Source of the DNA: Phocaeicola sp.
GTDB taxonomy: Bacteria; Bacteroidota; Bacteroidia; Bacteroidales; Bacteroidaceae
Length of the DNA: 48,227 bases
NCBI GenBank assembly: GCA_020026225.1
Contig: JAHHQU010000010.1
Coordinates: 1-48,227 of the forward strand
Direction: 5' to 3'
This document shows positions 16,912 through 26,081 of this stretch, piece after piece (position 1 is the first letter of the stretch; every line of letters starts with the position of its first letter). A program made the position numbers and the translations under genes. The notes under the pieces were generated by a model. That model saw nothing but the letters and a program-made list of their open reading frames with translations, did not search any database and was not told the origin of the DNA.

Positions 16912-18078
16912 TCAAAGTCCCCATGCTGATTTATCGAAAGCAGCTTCAACCTGATTTTCAATATCATCAGGCAAATTGTGGAAGAAATCAATTCCTGTCT
17001 TCTGTTCCAATTCATCAACTGAGATTGCATGCTTAGCATAGTTCTTATCTTTTCCATAATCTTTATGCTCCAACCAGAAAGCAATCGCCTTATATTTTCC
17101 TCCTTTCAAAGAAAGAACGGCCATAAAATAATATTTTGGAACAGGTACATTGTTACCAATGTATTGTTTGATCTGACCTTCACCGATAGTTCCTCCTTTG
17201 GCTACATACAATGTATCTTTGGTACTTTGAATATTGCCCCAAGACTGAACTTCACGTTCCAATTCCATCCAAATGCCACCATTAAATCCATTCTGAATCT
17301 GAGGACTCATATTCGACAACAAGAAAGTCTGGCGGTTGGCTTCTTTTGAATACTGACGGTCAGAAGAAGCGCACAAATGTCCGCGGCTAAATCCTGAGCC
17401 CTTATAATCCTGCAATGTAGTACGGTATTGTGCTGGGATCTTGGTATCTTCTTTGAAATCCTCATTACGACCTACATCCTTACTTCGAGTAGCAGCACTG
17501 AAAGTAAAGGCTACCCAACGAGAATGCTTCTTCTTGCAATCCCATTCATAGCTGTATGTCACCATTGTTTTTCCATTGAAATTTGTAGTGTGCGTCACGA
17601 ACAAATTCATGTCTCCTCCCAACAACTTAGGAACTTCCAATCCACCAGCATAACCTGCAGGTCTTTCCGGTTCTGGAGTCGGGTCTACACTACCGCTTCC
17701 TTCCGCCTGATTCAAGCCGAAAGTCATGGTCTTACCGTCGACCAGCAAAGTAATGACAGTAGAGCGTTCTCCACCCGCATTCTTTTCCACCGTACCCATC
17801 AAGTCGGCACTTCCCTGTCCTGCATAACGCACGAACGAACACCAAGTATCCTTTACACTCACCTTCCATTCGCCAGCAGTACGGATTTTCAAGATAAAGC
17901 TCCCTTTATCAGCCGACAAAGGACCCTCAACATCCAATTTTCCCGGTTCTACTGAAGCACCATTATTTCCAGAATTTTCAATGACTCCTTCGGGAATGGC
18001 CTGTTCACTGCAAGAAACAAATCCTGCAGAGATCGCCATCCACAAAGCCATACCTATTAACAAAAACTTTCTATTCAT
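16912..18078 (-). CDS. DNA/RNA non-specific endonuclease lipoprotein with BACON domain
   Basis: A 388-residue predicted surface lipoprotein (signal peptide, lipobox FVSC with Cys23). Residues about 47-127 form a BACON domain (WKVSVKDTWCSF, then NAGGERSTVITLLVDGKTMTFGLNQAEG). A Pro/Glu linker follows, and residues about 150-385 are a NUC (PF01223, Serratia-nuclease-like) domain. The active-site block is SRGHLCASSDRQ with the metal-binding Asn in SNMSPQ; the family's first Asp (DRGH) is Ser here, while the general-base His is kept. It should degrade DNA and RNA with a divalent metal. It shares an operon with the EEP enzyme 32 bases upstream and is paralogous to the nuclease at 24974-25834. Nuclease call firm, substrate preference unknown. 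Confidence 0.9.
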   Translation of the reverse strand: MNRKFLLIGMALWMAISAGFVSCSEQAIPEGVIENSGNNGASVEPGKLDVEGPLSADKGSFILKIRTAGEWKVSVKDTWCSFVRYAGQGSADLMGTVEKNAGGERSTVITLLVDGKTMTFGLNQAEGSGSVDPTPEPERPAGYAGGLEVPKLLGGDMNLFVTHTTNFNGKTMVTYSYEWDCKKKHSRWVAFTFSAATRSKDVGRNEDFKEDTKIPAQYRTTLQDYKGSGFSRGHLCASSDRQYSKEANRQTFLLSNMSPQIQNGFNGGIWMELEREVQSWGNIQSTKDTLYVAKGGTIGEGQIKQYIGNNVPVPKYYFMAVLSLKGGKYKAIAFWLEHKDYGKDKNYAKHAISVDELEQKTGIDFFHNLPDDIENQVEAAFDKSAWGL

Positions 18079-18110
18079 ATAATTTAGTTAAAAAGAAACA
18101 AATCAATCAC

Positions 18111-19139
18111 TTATTTCACTTCCTTGATGAAATACACAATCGTTGGGAAATGGTCACTATACCCATTTGTCCATACACCTCCGGCATGAGTACGTTTCGG
18201 ATAACCTTTATACTTGCCATCAGTCTGAAACATAAAATCTCTCTTGAAGATTTCATTCTTGTAAAAAGTCAACGTCTGTCGATCTTCCGACAACATGTTT
18301 CCTGTAAATACAATCTGATCGAACAAGTTCCATTTACCCCTGTACATCAAGGTTCCGTATCCCTTCTTCAAGGTATTCCACCATGGATTGAACAAATCGT
18401 GTTCTTCCACATCTTTGGCCTTACGCTTTGCACCCAAAGCCTCTGCCATACTCTTGTCCATAGGATCATCGTTCATGTCACCCATAATCACCACTTTCAT
18501 GGCAGGGTCAACCTGAAGCAACGAATCCTTCAAGGCACGCACCTGTACCCCCGCTCTTTCTCTTGCAGGTGAAGCGGCACCACGAGAAGGCCAATGGTTT
18601 ACGATAAATGTGATGCGATCGCCAGCCATCTCTCCAGAAGCAATCAAGAATCCACGAGTCTTATAGGTGGTGTCGGCAGGATTTTCAGGAATGTAAGGAG
18701 AAAGTTTGCTTGACGTCAACGTAAACATTTTCGGATTATAAAACAAGCCACAATCCACTCCTCTGCGGTCCTCTCCTTCATAATGTACAATTTCATATCC
18801 ACGCTCTGCCAAGGCCGGCTGTTTGAGCAAATCTTCCAAAACTCTACGGTTCTCCACTTCCGATACACCTATCACCGCAGCCCCCATAGGAAGCTTGTCG
18901 GTAGCAAGCAGGCTCAGCACCTTGGACATGTTCTGCAACTTTGACTGATACTTCGCATCATCCCAACGGTTCTTCCCATCAGGAAGATATTCATAGTCAT
19001 TTTTTCCTTCGTCATGAGTTGTATCAAAGAGGTTTTCCAGGTTATAGAACGCCACTCCATACAAAGCAAAACGCTTTTCTTGAGCAGATGCCCCCATCGA
19101 CAGGATAGCCAGCAAAGCCAGCAATACACACTTTTTCAT
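18111..19139 (-). CDS. Secreted endonuclease/exonuclease/phosphatase (EEP) family enzyme
   Basis: A 342-residue exported protein (signal peptide ending near GASAQEK). It has the EEP fold of DNase I, exonuclease III and related phosphodiesterases. Visible catalytic elements are the N-terminal FYNLENLFDT (Asn/Glu), GVSEVENRRVLEDLL (metal Glu), IVNHWPSRGAA (His), VVIMGDMNDDPMD (Asp-Asn pair) and the closing GYSDHFPTIVYF (Asp-His). That set is complete, so activity on phosphodiester bonds is likely; whether on DNA, RNA or small phosphates cannot be told. It is the first gene of a leftward operon with the BACON nuclease, and diverges from the TonB receptor gene across a 207-base shared control region. 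Confidence 0.9.
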   Translation of the reverse strand: MKKCVLLALLAILSMGASAQEKRFALYGVAFYNLENLFDTTHDEGKNDYEYLPDGKNRWDDAKYQSKLQNMSKVLSLLATDKLPMGAAVIGVSEVENRRVLEDLLKQPALAERGYEIVHYEGEDRRGVDCGLFYNPKMFTLTSSKLSPYIPENPADTTYKTRGFLIASGEMAGDRITFIVNHWPSRGAASPARERAGVQVRALKDSLLQVDPAMKVVIMGDMNDDPMDKSMAEALGAKRKAKDVEEHDLFNPWWNTLKKGYGTLMYRGKWNLFDQIVFTGNMLSEDRQTLTFYKNEIFKRDFMFQTDGKYKGYPKRTHAGGVWTNGYSDHFPTIVYFIKEVK

Positions 19140-19346
19140 TACAATTGTATTAATTTTAAATTAAAATTAGTTATAGAGAACTTATTCTCCATACAAATAT
19201 CTAAATTTTATCAATAACTTCACAATAAATACACCGTTTTCTTACCTTATTATAACATCTATCTCATTTTTTTTTCGTTTCTTTGTATTAAAGAAAGTTA
19301 TATAAAGGATATTTAGACGGATTAATCACAAATTAATATAAAAAGT

Positions 19347-21884
19347 ATGAAACAAAAGTTCAGACTTATGAGCGTACTTCTTTGTCTCACCCCTCCCTTG
19401 GCCATGTCGGCACAAGACAAGGTGAAAAAGAATGTACTTGAAGACAATGCAACTTTCACATTCACCGAATCGCAACTTGGAGAAGATGACGATACAGGAC
19501 AAGACAATTATTCCCTCGTCACTTCCAACAATGACGTATATCTGTCGAATGTAGGTTACTTATTCAGCCCTATGCGATTCAGAGTCAGAGGACTCGATTC
19601 GCAATATAGCGAAGTATTCTTCAATGGTGTCCAGTTCAACGACGCAGAAACCGGTCGTTTCAGCTACGGATTGATTGGAGGGCTAAACGATGCTACCCGC
19701 AACAAAGAAGGCATCAGCGCATTCGAAAGCAACAACTTTACTTTCGGAGCTATCGGAGGTTCTTCAAACATCAACATGCGTGCAAGCCAATATGCTCCAG
19801 GATCCAAACTCGTATTTTCAGCTTGCAACCGTAATTATGTAGCCAGAGCCATGTATACCTATTCTACAGGTCTGATGAACAACGGATGGGCACTTACCGG
19901 TTCTTTGGGTTACCGTTGGGCTGAGAGAGGTAATATTGAGGGTACATTCTATAACTCTTTGAGTTACTTCCTGGCTGCACAAAAAGTATTCAACAACCAG
20001 CACAGCTTATCTATCGCTACATGGGGAGCCCCGACTGAAAGAGGTCAGCAGGGAGCTTCTACAGAAGAGGCTTATTACTTGGCCAACAGCCACTATTACA
20101 ATCCTAACTGGGGTTATTTGGGCGGTAAAAGAAGAAATGCACGTATGGTAGAATCTTTCGAGCCTTCAGTCATCACAACTTGGGACTTCAATATCAATAC
20201 CGACATGAAACTGAGCACTTCTGCCGGATTCAAATACAGCAATTATGGTACAAGTGCTTTGGGATGGAACGGCAATGCATCCGACCCACGTCCTGACTAC
20301 TATAAAAAGCTGCCAAGTTCTATCTTCGACGTGTATAACAACGTACCTACACCCGATGAACTGGAACAGTTCAATACTGTTACCGGATTATGGATGAACA
20401 ACAAGGCTTACCGACAAATCAACTGGGATCAGATGTATCTGGCCAATGAAAAAGCCAATGCTACTCATACAGATGCGCTCTACTATCAGGAACAGCGTCG
20501 CAACGACCAGTTGGCTTTCAACTTGAATTCAATGTTCAGCCATATCATCAACCAGCATCATAAATATACTGCAGGTATCGGATTCAATGCAACCAAAGGT
20601 ATGCACTACAAGAAGATGAAAGACTTGCTGGGTGCCAACAGCTATACCGACGTTGATAAGTTTGCTGTACGTGACCACGGATTCCATTCTTCTATTATCC
20701 AGAACGACTTGGATAATCCAAACCGCAAAATTGAAGAAGGTGACCGCTTCGGATATGACTATGACATTCATGTATACAAAGAACATGCATGGTTCAAATA
20801 TGAAGGCAACAAAAACCACTTCAACTACTTCTTGAGCGGAAAAATCGGTTCCACACAGATGTTCCGTGACGGTAACATGAGAAACGGACGTGCTCCTCTC
20901 AAATCAAAAGGAAGCAGCGGTACGGCTAAATTCTTGGAAGGTGCAGTGAAAGCTGGTATACGTTACGACATCAACGGTAACCACTCTCTTTCTTTAAACG
21001 GTAGTTACGAAGACCGTGCTCCATTGGCATACAATGCGTTCATCGCACCACGTATAAAGAATGACTTCGTGAACAACTTGAAGACCGAACGTATTTTCGG
21101 TGCTGAAATGAGCTACAATTTCAACACATCGATCATCAACGGACGTATTACCGGATACTACATACGTTTCCAGAACCAGGTAGAAATGGATGCTTTCTAC
21201 AATGACAATGAAGCCCGCTTCACTTACCTGTCTATGAACGGAATCAAGAAAGAACACTATGGTGTAGAAGCTGCTGCTACAGTGAAACTGACCAGCAACC
21301 TTTCTTTGACCGGTATCGCTACTTGGTCGGATGCAAAATACGTCAACAACCCTGATGCTGTCCGCACATACGAAAGTGAAAGCGAATCCAATACAGACCG
21401 AGTTTATGCCAAAGGTATGCGTGCCAACGGTACACCTCTTTCTGCATATAGCTTAGGATTGGACTACAACATCAAAGGATGGTTCTTCAATTTGACCGGC
21501 AATTATTACCACCGTACCTACTTGGACTTCTCCACTTACCGCCGACTTGGAAGTGTGTTGACCAAACACAGCGGAGGTTCAGTAGACGCCAACGGTAACC
21601 TCATCCCTACCGCCGTTCCAGAACAGGAAGAACTTGACGGAGGCTTCATGCTGGATGCTTCAATCGGAAAATTCATCCGTTTGAGACACGGAAAGAGCCT
21701 CAGCATCAACTTGAATCTGAACAACATTCTGAACAATACCGACTTGCGTACAGGTGGTTATGAACAGAATCGTGGTGACAGTTATGAAGACGGAACCGAA
21801 CGTTCCTACAAATTCTCTAAAAACTCAAAATACTATTATGCATTCCCATTCAATGCTTACTTGAATGTGGGACTCAGATTCTAA
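19347..21884 (+). CDS. TonB-dependent outer-membrane receptor
   Basis: An 845-residue outer-membrane barrel protein: signal peptide to about SAQD, a short plug-like region with FRVRGLDSQYSEVFFNGVQFNDAETGR, then a long series of alternating aromatic beta strands ending in a C-terminal Phe (NVGLRF). It lacks the N-terminal carboxypeptidase-like domain found in SusC-type receptors and in the second receptor of this locus. The two share LMxNGWA, NxxHxLSxxxxGAP and other blocks, so they belong to one receptor family. It is the first gene of a rightward unit with DUF5689 and choice-of-anchor lipoproteins; no SusD gene is present. Import of nuclease products is inferred. Confidence 0.88.
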   Translation: MKQKFRLMSVLLCLTPPLAMSAQDKVKKNVLEDNATFTFTESQLGEDDDTGQDNYSLVTSNNDVYLSNVGYLFSPMRFRVRGLDSQYSEVFFNGVQFNDAETGRFSYGLIGGLNDATRNKEGISAFESNNFTFGAIGGSSNINMRASQYAPGSKLVFSACNRNYVARAMYTYSTGLMNNGWALTGSLGYRWAERGNIEGTFYNSLSYFLAAQKVFNNQHSLSIATWGAPTERGQQGASTEEAYYLANSHYYNPNWGYLGGKRRNARMVESFEPSVITTWDFNINTDMKLSTSAGFKYSNYGTSALGWNGNASDPRPDYYKKLPSSIFDVYNNVPTPDELEQFNTVTGLWMNNKAYRQINWDQMYLANEKANATHTDALYYQEQRRNDQLAFNLNSMFSHIINQHHKYTAGIGFNATKGMHYKKMKDLLGANSYTDVDKFAVRDHGFHSSIIQNDLDNPNRKIEEGDRFGYDYDIHVYKEHAWFKYEGNKNHFNYFLSGKIGSTQMFRDGNMRNGRAPLKSKGSSGTAKFLEGAVKAGIRYDINGNHSLSLNGSYEDRAPLAYNAFIAPRIKNDFVNNLKTERIFGAEMSYNFNTSIINGRITGYYIRFQNQVEMDAFYNDNEARFTYLSMNGIKKEHYGVEAAATVKLTSNLSLTGIATWSDAKYVNNPDAVRTYESESESNTDRVYAKGMRANGTPLSAYSLGLDYNIKGWFFNLTGNYYHRTYLDFSTYRRLGSVLTKHSGGSVDANGNLIPTAVPEQEELDGGFMLDASIGKFIRLRHGKSLSINLNLNNILNNTDLRTGGYEQNRGDSYEDGTERSYKFSKNSKYYYAFPFNAYLNVGLRF

Positions 21885-21920
21885 GTCTATAAGGTATAAT
21901 CGTATTAAAAGAATAAGATC

Positions 21921-22754
21921 ATGAAAAGAATAACTTATATTTTGACAGCCTTCATCGCGCTACTTTCATGTGGACTGGTTTCCTGCATGAATGACTTTGA
22001 CGCAAGAGATACTGTGAATGCTTTCGGTAACAATAGCATCAACACAGACAACTGCATCAAGATTGCCGATCTGAAAGAAAAGTATGCCGACGTCATCAAG
22101 GCCAATGGACTTAAAAAAATCGAAGAAGACACCCGTATTAAAGGAGTGGTTATCGGAGATGACAAAAGCGGAAACATTTATAAGCAACTGATGATTGCCG
22201 ATGCTTCAGGAGCGATTGTAGTCAGTATCAACAATACAGGACTATATGCCATTTGTCCTGTAGGACAGGAATTAGTCATCGACTGTAAGGACCTCTATAT
22301 AGGAGGTTACGGTGAAATGGCCCAAATAGGATATACTTATAACGGGAAAGTAGGACGTATGCCTACCTACGTATGGGAAAATCACGTAAGATTACTCAAA
22401 GACCCTAATTGGGAACATCCGGTACTACGTCCAAGAGAAATCACCTCTGATGATTTGAAGACACTGGACAAAGACAAAGCACCGATGTTGGTAACTCTCA
22501 ATCAGGTAAGATTTGAAGATGCCGACGGCAATGAAGTTTATGCCAAAGAAACTGGAGGAAATGTATCTGCAGTAGAACATAACCTCGTATTTGAAGATGG
22601 AAGCAAGCTGATAGTTCGTACAAGTTCTTATGCCAACTTTGCTAAAGAACCACTTCCACAAGGTGACTTGAATGTTACAGCCATTCTCACACGATACAGA
22701 AACATCTGGCAGCTTACTATCAGAAACGTAGAAGAAGTTAAGACAAATAATTAA
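21921..22754 (+). CDS. DUF5689 lipoprotein
   Basis: A 277-residue lipoprotein: hydrophobic leader with Cys22 in GLVSCMND. Residues about 50-135 carry the DUF5689 pattern, TRIKGVVIGDDKSGNIYKQLMIADASGAIVVSINNTG, which reads like an OB-type five-strand barrel. The second half (about 160-270) again has strand-rich segments with RIRLL-like turns and ends in IWQLTIRNVEEV. The family is typical of Bacteroidetes outer-membrane lipoproteins found beside TonB receptors and secreted nucleases. It lies 36 bases after the receptor stop and 20 before the next gene, so it is in one operon. Nucleic-acid binding by an OB-like fold is my inference, not established. Confidence 0.82.
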   Translation: MKRITYILTAFIALLSCGLVSCMNDFDARDTVNAFGNNSINTDNCIKIADLKEKYADVIKANGLKKIEEDTRIKGVVIGDDKSGNIYKQLMIADASGAIVVSINNTGLYAICPVGQELVIDCKDLYIGGYGEMAQIGYTYNGKVGRMPTYVWENHVRLLKDPNWEHPVLRPREITSDDLKTLDKDKAPMLVTLNQVRFEDADGNEVYAKETGGNVSAVEHNLVFEDGSKLIVRTSSYANFAKEPLPQGDLNVTAILTRYRNIWQLTIRNVEEVKTNN

Positions 22755-22774
22755 TCCCGTAAATAATATTCATT

Positions 22775-24859
22775 ATGAAAAAAATTTTTAGCGCACTATT
22801 CATTTCGCTGTTTGGAGCCTCTGCACTGATGACTTCTTGTAGTGACGTGCCTGCTCCATACGAAATCATGTCACCGGAAGATGTAAACATGGTCGGTGAC
22901 GGCAGCAAAGAAAATCCTTACAACGTAGAAACCGCTTTCATCAAGCAAGATGGCTCTACCGCTTGGGTACAAGGTTATATTGTAGGTGTAATGGAAACAG
23001 ACGTTGATCCATTCAGCCCGAGCTTTACCGCTCCTTTCAAGACTCCTACCAACATCATGATTGCTGACAGCAAGAATGAACAAGAAAAGAAGAACTGCCT
23101 TATCGTGCAACTTCCAAATGGTGATATCCGTACCATCTTGAACTTGAAAGAGCATGCCGAAAATCAAGGAAAGCCTGTATCTCTGCAAGGAAAGCTTACT
23201 GCTTACTTCGGCAGCAATGGACTGAAAGAGGTTACAGCCGCTATCTTTAACGGTGAAGAAATTGGCAGTGAAGCCACTCCATCTGACAAGGATAATCCAT
23301 TCGGACTGGATGCTTCAAATCCTGTAGAGTCTTTCAAGGCGGACTTCCAAGAACAACCTGACTTCACTGACGATGGTCAACATTCATCCAACAAGAATTA
23401 CAACTACGAATTAAAAGGATGGAAAAACGTAGCTTACGTAGGTGATAGAAAATGGTCTGGAGTGGTAAACAAGGACAACACCAAATACATTGAAGCCAGT
23501 GCATTCAAAGGCAAACAAGATAAATATGAAATCTGGTTTGTATCTCCAGCATTTAAAGTAGATGCAGTAGCAGACAAGAAAGTATCATTCGACTGTGCAG
23601 GAGCTTATTTCAACGAACAGAACAGCTTGAAAGTATTCTTCCTTGAATTGATAGATGGAAAAATGGTTCAAGAAGAAATTCCTGTAGAAGGTATTCCTAC
23701 AAGTAAGGATCATGAATGGGTACGTGGCTTAAGCGCTGATATCACCAAATACAGTGGAAAAGTTGGTTTCATCGGATTCCAATACAACAGCAATAGTACC
23801 AACTCTACTACTTACCGTCTGGACAACATCCAAACAGGTAAGAGCGAAGGTGGTGAAGTAGTTCCTCCTACTCCAAGTGCAGAAGTGAATGTTACAAAAG
23901 ACGCTCCATACATGGAATCTTTCACAGACAATGCCGGTAACTTCACCATCGACAACAAGAACTTGGGTGGTCTGGAATTTGTCTGGAGACATGATGCTAA
24001 CCGCAAATTCATGAAAGCCAGCGCTCATAAAGACAAAGATTATGAAACAGAAAGCTGGTTGGTTTCTCCAACACTCAATTTAGCAAACTCAAAGAAGGTA
24101 CAACTCACTTTCGAGCATGCTGTAAACTTTTCAAAAGGCAAAGCAGCAGAAATGTTGACACTGTTGGCTCAGGAAGCTGGTTCCAATAACTGGGAAAAAG
24201 TAACCATCACTTATCCGGGAAAGGATAGCTGGGACTTCGTTCCATCAGGTGACATTGACTTGAGCAAATATGCAGGTAAGAAAATCCAATTGGCTTTCAA
24301 ATATACAAGTACAGCAACTGCTGCTCCTACTTGGGAAATCAAGAACTTCAAAGTCGCTGTGGACAGTGAAAATGGCGGTGGAGAAGTAACTCCTCCAGCT
24401 CCAAGTGAAAACGCTTACACCAGCAATATCGCTCTTGATAAAGGTACAATTGGTCAATATACCTATTTTGAAAAGGCAACTATTGAAAATAAAGAATATG
24501 AAGTAGTAAAATTAGGTAGCAGTAAAAAAGGTGGTACATGGACATCTCCTGCATTACAAGCCGGTGCAACCAGCCTCTCATTCTATGGAATTGCTTGGAA
24601 AGATAAACCTACTACATTAGTTCTAACCATTGAAGGAGGAGGTAGCTTTGAAAATGGTGAAACAACTCAAAAGGTAGAAATGACAGCAAACGTAGGAGCT
24701 ACCGGTAACGGTCCATTCACGCTTGCCATTAATGCAAATGATTACAAGTCATTTAAGCTGAAAGGCGTAACTGCAAACACCAAAATCAAGTTCTCAACAG
24801 AAATAGAAGGTCAAAAGAATAATACACGAGTAATCTTGATTGGTATCAATGTGAAGTAA
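22775..24859 (+). CDS. Multidomain lipoprotein: DUF6359-like plus two choice-of-anchor J-type domains
   Basis: A 694-residue lipoprotein (Cys22 in MTSCSD). Residues about 45-155 match the DUF6359 pattern (NPYNVETAF, WVQGYIVGV, NIMIADS, CLIVQLPNGDIRTILNLKEHAENQGKPVSLQGKL, YFGSNGLKEV), an OB-like barrel. Then come two jelly-roll choice-of-anchor J-like domains (about 185-355 and 370-540, each with W-x-SPAFKV or WLVSPTLNL and a closing DNI or NFKV strand), joined by PPTPS and PPAPS linkers, and a third beta-rich domain to the end. This looks like a surface binding protein. It is last in the operon with the receptor and DUF5689, before a terminator. The ligand is unknown; a nucleic-acid ligand is suggested only by context. 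Confidence 0.8.
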   Translation: MKKIFSALFISLFGASALMTSCSDVPAPYEIMSPEDVNMVGDGSKENPYNVETAFIKQDGSTAWVQGYIVGVMETDVDPFSPSFTAPFKTPTNIMIADSKNEQEKKNCLIVQLPNGDIRTILNLKEHAENQGKPVSLQGKLTAYFGSNGLKEVTAAIFNGEEIGSEATPSDKDNPFGLDASNPVESFKADFQEQPDFTDDGQHSSNKNYNYELKGWKNVAYVGDRKWSGVVNKDNTKYIEASAFKGKQDKYEIWFVSPAFKVDAVADKKVSFDCAGAYFNEQNSLKVFFLELIDGKMVQEEIPVEGIPTSKDHEWVRGLSADITKYSGKVGFIGFQYNSNSTNSTTYRLDNIQTGKSEGGEVVPPTPSAEVNVTKDAPYMESFTDNAGNFTIDNKNLGGLEFVWRHDANRKFMKASAHKDKDYETESWLVSPTLNLANSKKVQLTFEHAVNFSKGKAAEMLTLLAQEAGSNNWEKVTITYPGKDSWDFVPSGDIDLSKYAGKKIQLAFKYTSTATAAPTWEIKNFKVAVDSENGGGEVTPPAPSENAYTSNIALDKGTIGQYTYFEKATIENKEYEVVKLGSSKKGGTWTSPALQAGATSLSFYGIAWKDKPTTLVLTIEGGGSFENGETTQKVEMTANVGATGNGPFTLAINANDYKSFKLKGVTANTKIKFSTEIEGQKNNTRVILIGINVK

Positions 24860-24905
24860 GTTCCCAATGACAATAAGATTTAGAAATTCTTATTTTATCT
24901 AACAC

Positions 24906-24957
24906 AAATCATTCCGAGTAAAAGAATTACTTATTTTATTCGGAATGATTTTTTTAT
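24906..24957 (+). terminator. Terminator 18 bases before the second nuclease gene
   Basis: AAATCATTCCGA (24906-24917) pairs with TCGGAATGATTT (24940-24951), followed by seven T. It closes the receptor operon and lies immediately upstream of the nuclease ATG at 24974, so any transcript of that gene must read through it or begin inside or beside it. Confidence 0.85.
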
Positions 24958-24973
24958 CCCGTTATAAATCATC

Positions 24974-25834
24974 ATGCTACAACCCATCATTAGAAAAATA
25001 ACAGGCATCAGTACAATCGTTTTCGGAACCATACTTGCCAGCTGTTCATCGGACACACCATCCGACCATTCTTTCTTTGCAAACGGACCGGTAGAGATTC
25101 CAGCCTTATCATCGGATGCGAATTGCCAATTCATTTCTCACTCCACATCTTATCGTGGTATAGAGACCAACACATTCAGCGTAGAGTATGACAAATCAAA
25201 AAAACATGCACGTTGGGTAGCTTTCAAGTTCTATAATACCACAGGAGAAAAAAACATCGGACGAAGTCCAGAACCGTTTGCTCCCGACCCGGAACTTGCA
25301 CCCAGTGAGCAAAGAGAGCAAGCAGATTTTGGAAGAAAAGGATATGACAGAGGACATCTGTGTGCATCAGCCGACCGATTATATAACCAGAAAGCAAACG
25401 AACAGACATTCTACTACACCAACATGAGTCCGCAGAAAAATGCGTTCAACGTGGGTATCTGGAGAGATTTGGAGGCCCTGGTTCAAAATTGGGGAAGAAA
25501 CAACAGCCTCCGAGACACCCTATACGTCGTAAAAGGTGCAGCCCTCAACAAGCCGGAATATATAAAGGAATATATTGGAGGTGATAAATCGAAGCCTGTT
25601 CCCAAATACTACTTTATGGCACTGCTTAACAAAAAGGGAGAAGGATTCAAAGCCATTGCATTTTGGCTGGATCAAACTCACTACTACTCTAAAAACGAAA
25701 GGCTCACTAAATACGCCATTTCCATTGATGAATTGGAACAGAAGACAGGAATAGACTTCTTCCATCATCTCAACGACCCATTAGAAAATGCAGTAGAAGC
25801 CAGCATACAAACCAGTGCATGGAGTGGACTCTAA
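24974..25834 (+). CDS. DNA/RNA non-specific endonuclease lipoprotein
   Basis: A 286-residue lipoprotein (Cys24 in ILASCSSD) with a single NUC domain from about residue 50. The active site is the full family form YDRGHLCASADR, with the metal-binding Asn in TNMSPQKNAFN. It shares long blocks with the BACON nuclease at 16912-18078 (for example PVPKYYFMA, KAIAFWL and ELEQKTGIDFFH), so the two are paralogues, but it lacks the BACON domain and keeps the Asp that the other has replaced. Expected to cut DNA and RNA outside the cell. It follows the receptor operon with an intervening terminator only 18 bases before its ATG. Confidence 0.92.
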   Translation: MLQPIIRKITGISTIVFGTILASCSSDTPSDHSFFANGPVEIPALSSDANCQFISHSTSYRGIETNTFSVEYDKSKKHARWVAFKFYNTTGEKNIGRSPEPFAPDPELAPSEQREQADFGRKGYDRGHLCASADRLYNQKANEQTFYYTNMSPQKNAFNVGIWRDLEALVQNWGRNNSLRDTLYVVKGAALNKPEYIKEYIGGDKSKPVPKYYFMALLNKKGEGFKAIAFWLDQTHYYSKNERLTKYAISIDELEQKTGIDFFHHLNDPLENAVEASIQTSAWSGL

Positions 25835-25845
25835 CCCATATACTA

Positions 25846-25890
25846 ACAGCCAGCTCATCTGTTATACAGACGAGCTGGCTGTTTCTTTTC
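25846..25890 (+). terminator. Terminator of the second nuclease gene
   Basis: Perfect 11-bp stem ACAGCCAGCTC/GAGCTGGCTGT followed by TTCTTTT, 12 bases after the stop. Confidence 0.85.
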
Positions 25891-26011
25891 AACTAGTAGG
25901 TATCCTCCATATTCTCCTCCCAGTTTATACATAGCTCACAGAAGTCATTTACACACTCCCCTCTTCAATCTGCTATGCTCATTCATCCTATTTCCTCAAA
26001 GTTTTCTCCAA

Positions 26012-26056
26012 TAAAAAAGAGGATTGAATAGGGAAACACCCCATTCAATCCTCTTT
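26012..26056 (-). terminator. Terminator of the second receptor operon
   Basis: AAAGAGGATTGAAT (26016-26029) pairs with its complement at 26043-26056 (14 bp), followed by a T-run in the minus direction. It lies 25 bases after the stop of the lipoprotein gene. Confidence 0.87.
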
Positions 26057-26081
26057 ATTTATTTATCAATAAGATGACAAA

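Noticed and set aside
24931..25134. Short minus-strand frame over the start of the second nuclease gene
   Set aside because: It is antisense to the signal peptide and start of a clear nuclease gene and overlaps a terminator.
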